NCBI GenBank assembly: GCA_943326315.2
Contig: CALPSU020000043.1
Coordinates: 1 to 11,881, forward strand
Direction of reading: 5' to 3'
DNA: 11,881 bases
Origin: Chryseobacterium gleum
GTDB lineage: Bacteria; Bacteroidota; Bacteroidia; Flavobacteriales_D; Crocinitomicaceae
Under the pieces are notes generated by a model, which worked only from the letters and a program-made list of their open reading frames with translations, did no database searches and was not told where the DNA came from. This document shows, piece after piece, positions 6,778 to 11,881 of the stretch. The position numbers and the translations under genes were made by a program. Positions within the stretch are counted from its first letter, which is position 1. Each line of letters begins with the position of its first letter.

Positions 6778-7462
6778 AATTAATGATTTCGTTAATTTTA
6801 TTAAGGACTTTTTCCCAATCCAAATCGTTAATTTTAAATTCGTGATCACCTTCCACAAAGAGAAGTTTTATTTTCGGACTAAATATATATTTTTCAGTTA
6901 TTTCTATTCCTCCATACTCATCATTAACTCCTTGGATTATCAATGTATTAGTTTGTAATTTTTCCAAATGTAGGTATCTGGAAGGTTCTATTTCCATTTC
7001 TGGATTTTTAAAAGGATATGAGATACAAATCAAATGTTTTATATTTAATTCATCAGCTATTAGAGATGATATTCTACCTCCAGAAGATCTTGAAAGAATA
7101 ATTATTTCTTTATTTTCTCCTAGTTTTAGTATGGCTTTTTTTAATTTTTCACTTCTTAATTCAATGGAATGATTTTTTTGATTTTTTAAATATATAAAGT
7201 AATCCCATTTAAAAATTCCGAATAAAATTTGAGTAAATCTTAAATTTATTCTTTTACATATATTTGGTAACCAATTGATTTTATTTTCAATTCTGCGTAG
7301 CTTGTATATTAATTTTCCTGCAGGATCCTCCCAAATTATCTTTAGATTGTTTTTTTTAAAATTTTTCAATAAAATGTGATTCAAAGAATCATCCATTTGC
7401 CAATTATCTCGACCAATCAATAATACTATTTTGTCAGAATTTGTTTTTTTTATTACAGCCAT
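6776..7462 (-). CDS. Alpha/beta hydrolase of KANL3/Tex30-like type
   Basis: A 228-residue cytoplasmic protein without a signal peptide. The strand IIILSRSSGGR (120-130) forms the nucleophile elbow, with Ser126 as the likely nucleophile in S-x-S-x-G. In the KANL3/Tex30 group this place usually reads GRSMGGR. Asp181 in QGVNDEYGG and His207 in EGDHEFK supply the rest of the triad. ISYPFKNPEMEIEPSRYLHL (147-166) resembles the conserved lid and HL segment of that group. Residues about 20-110 are divergent, Lys/Asn/Ile-rich and carry no recognisable motif, so the first third of the fold is less certain. The substrate is unknown; esterase or dienelactone-hydrolase-like activity is possible. It is separated by 222 bases from the upstream gene, so it is probably transcribed alone. 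It converges with ftsH. Confidence 0.75.
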   Translation of the reverse strand: MAVIKKTNSDKIVLLIGRDNWQMDDSLNHILLKNFKKNNLKIIWEDPAGKLIYKLRRIENKINWLPNICKRINLRFTQILFGIFKWDYFIYLKNQKNHSIELRSEKLKKAILKLGENKEIIILSRSSGGRISSLIADELNIKHLICISYPFKNPEMEIEPSRYLHLEKLQTNTLIIQGVNDEYGGIEITEKYIFSPKIKLLFVEGDHEFKINDLDWEKVLNKINEIIN

Positions 7463-7684
7463 TTTTTTTTCGAGATTCTTTTATTTCTTAATCTTCAGTT
7501 TTGTATATAATAGTTTCTCTATGTTTTTCATTTATCTTTTAGGAAATGATATTTTTTTAAAAAAATCAATTAATCGGTTTTCATTTATTAATAGTGAGTT
7601 TCTAAATTTAATTTTGTTCATCTATTAATAATACTTTATTTTTTAAATTGAAATTCAATATTTTTAATACTAAAATTATTTTCT
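7463..7684. other. A+T-rich 222-base gap with only tiny open frames
   Basis: No recognised gene lies here. On the minus strand a 29-codon frame (7532-7621, starting MNKIKFRNSLLINENRLIDF) ends in TAA and is followed at once by an ATG opening a 16-codon frame (7481-7531, MKNIEKLLYTKLKIKK). Both are basic and Asn/Lys/Ile-rich, as chance frames in such DNA would be. No minus-strand TAnnTTTG element was found. Confidence 0.3.
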
Positions 7685-8323
7685 CTAGATTAATATCTTA
7701 TGGGAACCATCGCAATTTGGCATTCTTTTCGAAAGTCCACATGTGCAATCATGTAATCCTTTTCCTTTGAAAATTTTCGAAAGGCTTTCATTAATTCTGG
7801 ATTCTCGGGTTTTAGATTGTTTAGCACCAGAAAAATGAAGTAAATATCCTTTTTGCCGACCAGGTGTTAATGCTTCAAAAGAAGTTTTCAATTCTGAATT
7901 TTCATCTAACATATGTTGAAATTCTTCAGGAACATGGAAATCTTCTGTCTTTTTCATTTCTACTTTCAAGCCCAATTTTTCTAATTCAATTGCTTCAAAG
8001 ATATACGCTTTAAGGATAGTTTCTTTTTCAATTATATCTTTACTATTTGTAAATCGTATTTGACGACCTGATTGTACATTTTCTGTTTGTTTTATTAGAA
8101 TTCCATCCAAATCATTTAGTAAAACACCTTTGTGAAATAGGAGTGCACAATAGTCTTTAAATGCATGAATTAATACTATATTTCTTTTATCAAATTCATA
8201 ACATGGAACGCCCCATTTTAATTCTTCGCTTAAGCCACAAACCAGTAATATTTTTCTTAGAAGGGAAAGTTCTTCTTGCCACTTTTTAGCTTTAATTATA
8301 TAATTATCTACTTTTGGGTTCAT
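7685..8323 (-). CDS. DUF1801/YdeI-family protein with C-terminal CDGSH iron-sulfur motif
   Basis: A 212-residue soluble protein with two visible parts. Residues about 10-115 look like the DUF1801 (YdhG/frataxin-like) fold: EELKWGVPCYEF (33-44) and the ALLFHKGVLLNDLDGIL region (60-76) are typical. Residues about 125-190 carry the YdeI/OmpD-associated region, with VPEEFQHMLDENSELKTSFEAL (131-152) and LTPGRQKGYLLHFSGAKQSK (152-171). The last 20 residues hold a complete CDGSH motif, C-x-C-x2-S-x3-P-x-C-D-G-S-H: Cys193, Cys195, Cys204 and His208 are the four expected ligands of a [2Fe-2S] cluster, as in mitoNEET-type proteins. The YdeI family has been linked to antimicrobial-peptide protection and the DUF1801 fold to iron handling, but the role here is unknown. 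It follows the SDR gene by 51 bases and may share its transcript. Cluster binding by a single motif would probably require dimerisation, which is inferred. Confidence 0.85.
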   Translation of the reverse strand: MNPKVDNYIIKAKKWQEELSLLRKILLVCGLSEELKWGVPCYEFDKRNIVLIHAFKDYCALLFHKGVLLNDLDGILIKQTENVQSGRQIRFTNSKDIIEKETILKAYIFEAIELEKLGLKVEMKKTEDFHVPEEFQHMLDENSELKTSFEALTPGRQKGYLLHFSGAKQSKTRESRINESLSKIFKGKGLHDCTCGLSKRMPNCDGSHKILI

Positions 8324-8374
8324 TCTATTTTTTTACGATTATTTCAAAGTTTTTAAAACTAAAATTTTTAAAAT

Positions 8375-9310
8375 TTATTTAATGATTTTTTTTGAATTTG
8401 ATTTTTTAATTAGTAAATCTGTAAGTGCATTCTCAAGATTCGGAAACTTAAATTGAAAACCAGTTTTTATAATTTTTTCAGAGGAAACTCTACTTCCATT
8501 TAATATAATATCAGACATTTTACCAAAAATAATTTTCAATAGCAGTGCAGGAACATTTGGAAACCAAAATGGTTTATTAAGAACTAAAGCTACTGTTTTA
8601 GTAAAATCTTTGTTTGTTGTGTGATTAGGAGATACGGCATTATAAGCTCCATTCATTTGAATGTCTTCAATTGCTTTAATATATATATCGCATAAGTCAT
8701 CTATGTGAATCCAAGGCATAAATTGTCTGCCGTTTCCAATTGCAGAGCCAAATCCGAATTTTATGGGAGTTACCATTTTCGCTAATGCACCTCCTTCTTC
8801 CGTTAACACAATTCCAGTCCTTATTTTTACAGTTCTTATTCCTAATTTTTCAAAATTGTCTGCTGTTTTCTCCCATTCTTCACAAACCTCACCTAAAAAA
8901 TCGTTGGAAGGTTTATCTGTTTCAGAAAATATTTTATCTGTTGTTATGGAACCATAATATCCAACTGCAGATGCTGATATAAATGCTTTCAGTTTATTTT
9001 TATTTTCTGTTATTTCTTTAAAAATAAACTCTCCAGTTTTTGTACGACTGTCTAGAATTAGTTTTCTTCTTTTAGCTGTCCATCTTTTTTCACCTATGTT
9101 CGCACCTGCCAAATGAATAATGTAGTCGGCTGTTTCAATTGCTTCCTTTTCAATTTCATTTTTGTCAATGTCCCAAGCATATGTTCGTATTTTTTTATCT
9201 TGACTACTTGTTCTACTCAAAATTGCAACTGTATATCCTTTTTCGGTTAATTTTTCGGAAAGATTTTTACCGATAACCCCTGTACCACCAGTTATTAAAA
9301 TTGTTGACAT
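8375..9310 (-). CDS. TIGR01777-type SDR (YfcH-like epimerase family oxidoreductase)
   Basis: A 311-residue cytoplasmic protein of the extended SDR group. It has the Rossmann motif GGTGVIGKNL (8-17), HLAGANIGEKRW (66-77), SASAVGYYG (112-120), the GEVCEEWE segment (140-147), RTGIVL (164-169) and MPWIHIDDL (198-206), all characteristic of the TIGR01777/YfcH family. The C-terminal DUF1731 part (about 247-300) is complete, with GSRVSSEKIIKTGFQF (272-287). Length is normal for the family. NADP(H) or NAD(H) binding is expected; the substrate is not known for the family. The gene lies 67 bases after the lipocalin gene and 51 bases before the YdeI-CDGSH gene on the same strand, with no promoter match in either gap, so a three-gene transcript is plausible. 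Confidence 0.93.
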   Translation of the reverse strand: MSTILITGGTGVIGKNLSEKLTEKGYTVAILSRTSSQDKKIRTYAWDIDKNEIEKEAIETADYIIHLAGANIGEKRWTAKRRKLILDSRTKTGEFIFKEITENKNKLKAFISASAVGYYGSITTDKIFSETDKPSNDFLGEVCEEWEKTADNFEKLGIRTVKIRTGIVLTEEGGALAKMVTPIKFGFGSAIGNGRQFMPWIHIDDLCDIYIKAIEDIQMNGAYNAVSPNHTTNKDFTKTVALVLNKPFWFPNVPALLLKIIFGKMSDIILNGSRVSSEKIIKTGFQFKFPNLENALTDLLIKKSNSKKIIK

Positions 9311-9377
9311 AGTTTTAATTCTTGATTTTATTAATGTTTGATAATATTTTTAAACGTGTTTTGTATAGTTATAAACT

Positions 9378-9908
9378 TCAAAATTGTTTAGTAATTTGAA
9401 GTTTTGAAAGATCAAATCCTTTTTCATTCAAACGTGATAATATATTTTGGTAAATAGTATCTTCCATTTTTGGAGTTCTTGATAAAATCCACAAATATTT
9501 TTTATTAGGATGACTTACAACAGCATAGCTATAATCATCTGCTAAATCAATTATCCAGTATTTGCCAGTGAATGGCCAAAAAAATTGAACTTTTAATTTT
9601 GCATTACCTGAATTCTTAACAACGAAAGCTTTACCCTGTATGAAGGTTTGTTTTCCATTGATACTATCTTTTTTACATCTATTTATTACTATAACATACC
9701 CTTTTTCACTCAAAGTGTATTCAGCTGTTGTGCAATGACATCCTTTTTGAAATCGTTGAGGGTAGGAAGCAATTTCATACCATTTGCCTGAGTATTTATT
9801 TAAATCTACATTCTGAACTGTTTTTAATGTCTGTGCATTCGAAGAAATTGTAGTCATAAAAATTAGAATATGAAATAAATATTTTTTGTAAATAGTTGTT
9901 ATTTTCAT
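9378..9908 (-). CDS. blc: Secreted Blc-type lipocalin
   Basis: A 176-residue protein with an N-terminal signal peptide of about 25 residues (MKITTIYKKYLFHILIFMTT, then ISSNA before Q). The mature part shows the lipocalin signatures in order: VDLNKYSGKWYEIASYPQRF (34-53) with the invariant G-x-W, YWIIDLADDYSYAVVS (117-132), and LWILSRTPKM (139-148) with the conserved Arg. This is the bacterial Blc/apolipoprotein-D branch, which binds lipids such as lysophospholipids or fatty acids in the cell envelope. Unlike E. coli Blc there is no lipobox Cys, so the product is likely soluble in the periplasm or outside the cell. Cys57 and Cys59 (KGCHCTTAEYTL) and Cys78 could form a disulfide. The gene is followed after 67 bases by the TIGR01777 SDR and is preceded by a 147-base gap holding a candidate promoter, so it probably opens that transcript. 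Confidence 0.9.
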   Translation of the reverse strand: MKITTIYKKYLFHILIFMTTISSNAQTLKTVQNVDLNKYSGKWYEIASYPQRFQKGCHCTTAEYTLSEKGYVIVINRCKKDSINGKQTFIQGKAFVVKNSGNAKLKVQFFWPFTGKYWIIDLADDYSYAVVSHPNKKYLWILSRTPKMEDTIYQNILSRLNEKGFDLSKLQITKQF

Positions 9909-9973
9909 GGAATAAATTTTGTTTCTTATAACATTTTATTAATTGACCTAGTTTTTCTAAAAACCACCAATAA

Positions 9974-9989
9974 ATTTTTAATTAAAAAT
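9974..9989. repeat. 16-bp perfect A+T palindrome upstream of the lipocalin gene
   Basis: ATTTTTAATTAAAAAT is its own reverse complement. It lies just downstream of the -7-like element at 9996-10003 in the minus-strand direction, about where transcription would start. It could be an operator or a weak terminator of arsA, or simply chance in very A+T-rich DNA. Confidence 0.4.
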
Positions 9990-9995
9990 ACAACT

Positions 9996-10003
9996 CAAAT
10001 ATA
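9996..10003 (-). promoter_or_regulatory. Candidate -7 promoter element of the lipocalin operon
   Basis: On the minus strand this reads TATATTTG, a full match to TAnnTTTG, and it would give a leader of about 80 bases before the lipocalin ATG. No -33 TTG was found at the proper distance; a TTTG lies only 4 bases upstream. Moderate to weak support. Confidence 0.35.
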
Positions 10004-10055
10004 AGTACAAATTCTCTTTTTATTTTGATTCGTAAATTCGCTTAATTTCTTTTTG

Positions 10056-11858
10056 TTATAAACAGAATTTCTTTTTTGATTTCAAGTCAGCTTTAGTGTT
10101 TAAATATTCTCCTAAAAGTGCAGGTAGTAATTTATTTTCTGCAATAAATGGAATGCCAAAAGTTCTTTTTGAATAATTTAATTTAATAGTATTGATGACT
10201 TCTATTTCTGCATTTGCTCTACTTTTTAATAAAGGGTCTGAAATCCCGGAAAGCATGGAAAGACTTTGATTTATCAGCCAGGCATATGGTATAATTCCTG
10301 CCCTTTTTAAATCTTCTTGTAAAGAAGCTGCTTCTCGCATAGGTGTCGTTTCAGGTAAAGAAACTAAAATTATTTTTGACAAATCACTATCTTGTAATGA
10401 CATATATGGTGTTTTAAGTCGTCCGGCATTTAGATTGTTTCTCATAATATCACGATGATAGCTACCTACAGTATCCAATAACAGCAATGTATGCCCTGTT
10501 GGAGCTGTATCTATAACTACAAATTTTCTTTTTGCCATACTTATAGCTTTTGAAAAAGCATGAAAAACGGCAACTTCTTCGGTGCATGGAGACTTTAAAT
10601 CTTCTAAAATCAGTTTTTTTGCTTCTTCAGATTGACCTAGTCCTTTATGTTCTAAAATTTTATCAGTATAACGCTGGGTTTCAACTTTTGGATCTATTCG
10701 TTCAACTTTTAAAGTTTCAGGAAGCTCTCCTAATTGATCAATAAAATCTTGAATATGTGCTGCAGGATCTGTGGTAGTTAAAAGTACCTCGAACCCTTTT
10801 TTCGCAAGTAATACTGCAATTGCAGTGGCAGTAATCGTTTTCCCAACTCCACCTTTCCCCATAGTCATAATTAGCCCATGCTGTTTATTCTTACAAAGTT
10901 CGTCTGTTAATTGATCAATGCTGTTTAGAATTTGAGTAGTTATTACTGATTTTGCTATTGACTGTTTGGAGATCGATTTTTGTAATTCGGTGTTAAAAAG
11001 TGAACGGAGTTTAGAACTTCCTAAAACATTATAAGGTAAAAGCGGGAACGTATTTAAAGGTAATAACTTCAAATTATCAGGAATAGAATTGAGTTGCGCC
11101 ATTTCCATAGCTTCAATTTTGTTAGCGAGTACATCTTTTTTTTCTATTGCTTTGAAAACGCCATTTATATATAATCGCTGATTATTCATGCCGAGTTCAA
11201 TCAATTCATTGCTTGTTCTGGAAGCTTCCTTTAATGAGGCTTTGTCTGGTCTTGCAACAATATAAAAAGTGGTGAGTGATGCATCTCTTAGTCTATTTAC
11301 TACAACATGATATCTTTCTTTTCCACTTTTAAGTGCAGATGTAGAACCAAGACATGAAGCTCCATCCGGATTTTCTTCAGTGAAACTAGACCATGCAGCA
11401 GGAAGTTCAAGCAACCTTAAAGTGTGACCAGTTGGTGCAGTGTCAAAAATAATAATATCAAATTTTTCACTTTCTGTTTCACCCGATACAAAACGAGAAA
11501 ATTCATCAAATGATGCGATCTCAGTTGTACATGCTCCTGAAAGATCTTCTCTAATTTTCTTTATTTCGGCTTGTGAAGCAATACCTTCCAATGGTTTAAT
11601 TACTCTATTTCTATATTCTTCTGCTGAATTTTCAGGATTAATATTGATTGCGAAAAGATTTTCAACCTTTTTCACAGGATTAATTCGCTCATCTACAGGA
11701 CTTTCTAACACATCTTTTAAATTAGATGCTGGGTCTGTGCTTACGAGTAAAACAACTTTGCCTGAATCAGCCAATTCAATTGCTGTTGCACAGGCAAGCG
11801 ATGTTTTTCCCACACCTCCTTTTCCTGTAAAAAATAAATAGGATGTTGAATTGGTCAT
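10056..11858 (-). CDS. arsA: Arsenical pump-driving ATPase ArsA (two-domain)
   Basis: A cytoplasmic ATPase that, in known systems, binds arsenite or antimonite and energises the membrane pump ArsB. Its 600 residues (E. coli ArsA has 583) hold two homologous halves joined by a linker at about 291-325. Half 1 has P-loop GKGGVGKT (12-19) and signature DTAPTGHTLRLLELP (139-153); half 2 has P-loop GKGGVGKT (334-341) and DTAPTGHTLLLLDT (450-463). The three cysteines that hold the metalloid in E. coli ArsA are matched by Cys110 (SGACTTE), Cys169 (GASCLGS) and Cys425 (SPCTEE), and the site histidines by His145 and His456. This separates it from Get3-like or single-domain relatives. It therefore looks like a working metalloid-responsive ATPase. 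No ArsB, Acr3, ArsD, ArsC or ArsR lies in the window; partners may lie upstream, beyond 11881. No Shine-Dalgarno is visible in the 23 bases before the ATG. Confidence 0.96.
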   Translation of the reverse strand: MTNSTSYLFFTGKGGVGKTSLACATAIELADSGKVVLLVSTDPASNLKDVLESPVDERINPVKKVENLFAININPENSAEEYRNRVIKPLEGIASQAEIKKIREDLSGACTTEIASFDEFSRFVSGETESEKFDIIIFDTAPTGHTLRLLELPAAWSSFTEENPDGASCLGSTSALKSGKERYHVVVNRLRDASLTTFYIVARPDKASLKEASRTSNELIELGMNNQRLYINGVFKAIEKKDVLANKIEAMEMAQLNSIPDNLKLLPLNTFPLLPYNVLGSSKLRSLFNTELQKSISKQSIAKSVITTQILNSIDQLTDELCKNKQHGLIMTMGKGGVGKTITATAIAVLLAKKGFEVLLTTTDPAAHIQDFIDQLGELPETLKVERIDPKVETQRYTDKILEHKGLGQSEEAKKLILEDLKSPCTEEVAVFHAFSKAISMAKRKFVVIDTAPTGHTLLLLDTVGSYHRDIMRNNLNAGRLKTPYMSLQDSDLSKIILVSLPETTPMREAASLQEDLKRAGIIPYAWLINQSLSMLSGISDPLLKSRANAEIEVINTIKLNYSKRTFGIPFIAENKLLPALLGEYLNTKADLKSKKKFCL

Positions 11859-11881
11859 TTATACTATTTTATATTAGAATA

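Noticed and set aside
7609..7616. Plus-strand TAATTTTG, a TAnnTTTG match
   Set aside because: No plus-strand gene follows it; a single motif match in A+T-rich DNA is expected by chance.
7431..7628. Plus-strand 65-codon Phe-rich frame
   Set aside because: It overlaps the hydrolase start in antisense, and Phe/Ile richness is expected from T-rich DNA.
8348..8360. AGTTTT-T-AAAACT inverted repeat after the SDR gene
   Set aside because: The loop of one base cannot form a hairpin of that stem, and the surrounding sequence is plain A/T tracts.
11440..11841. Plus-strand 133-codon frame inside arsA
   Set aside because: It is antisense to conserved ArsA motifs and has no recognisable features.

Overview
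The window reads as chromosomal DNA of an A+T-rich Bacteroidota member, most likely a flavobacterium-like organism. The support is the Bacteroidota type of FtsH protease domain, an outer-membrane beta-barrel of a kind common in that phylum, signal peptides ending just before a Gln, almost no Shine-Dalgarno sequences, and a few matches to the Bacteroidota -7 promoter element TAnnTTTG. The species cannot be told from this window.

Left part (1-6688): two divergent transcription units flank an intergenic region at 4332-4543. The leftward unit (minus strand) runs from an outer-membrane beta-barrel protein (3216-4331, apparent TTG start) to a small four-helix membrane protein with conserved-looking histidines (2668-3168), phosphoenolpyruvate synthase PpsA (189-2594) and a short-chain dehydrogenase that leaves the window (1-185). 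Gaps are 47, 73 and 3 bases, so an operon is likely. The rightward unit holds a 55-residue membrane-anchored peptide or lipoprotein (4544-4711) and, 24 bases later, an FtsH AAA+ zinc protease (4736-6688). The shared upstream region carries two TGA-N6-TCA palindrome cores of CRP/FNR type exactly 80 bases apart, a 9-bp inverted repeat between them, and a TAnnTTTG element facing the leftward unit. My inference is one co-regulated stress or energy-limitation module: gluconeogenic PEP supply, redox enzyme, envelope proteins and membrane quality control.

Right part (6776-11881): all genes are on the minus strand. In order of transcription they are a two-domain arsenite-pump ATPase ArsA with all metal-ligand residues present (10056-11858), a secreted Blc-type lipocalin (9378-9908), a TIGR01777-type nucleotide-sugar-epimerase-like SDR (8375-9310), a DUF1801/YdeI protein with a complete C-terminal CDGSH iron-sulfur motif (7685-8323), and a KANL3/Tex30-like alpha/beta hydrolase (6776-7462). 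Lipocalin, SDR and the CDGSH protein are closely spaced and could share a transcript. ArsA and the hydrolase look separately transcribed. No other arsenic gene lies in the window.

No tRNA, rRNA, CRISPR array, insertion sequence or phage gene was recognised, and no gap without a gene exceeds 300 bases. Most genes belong to known families. The least explained features are the divergent control region, the small peptide paired with FtsH, and the YdeI-CDGSH fusion.
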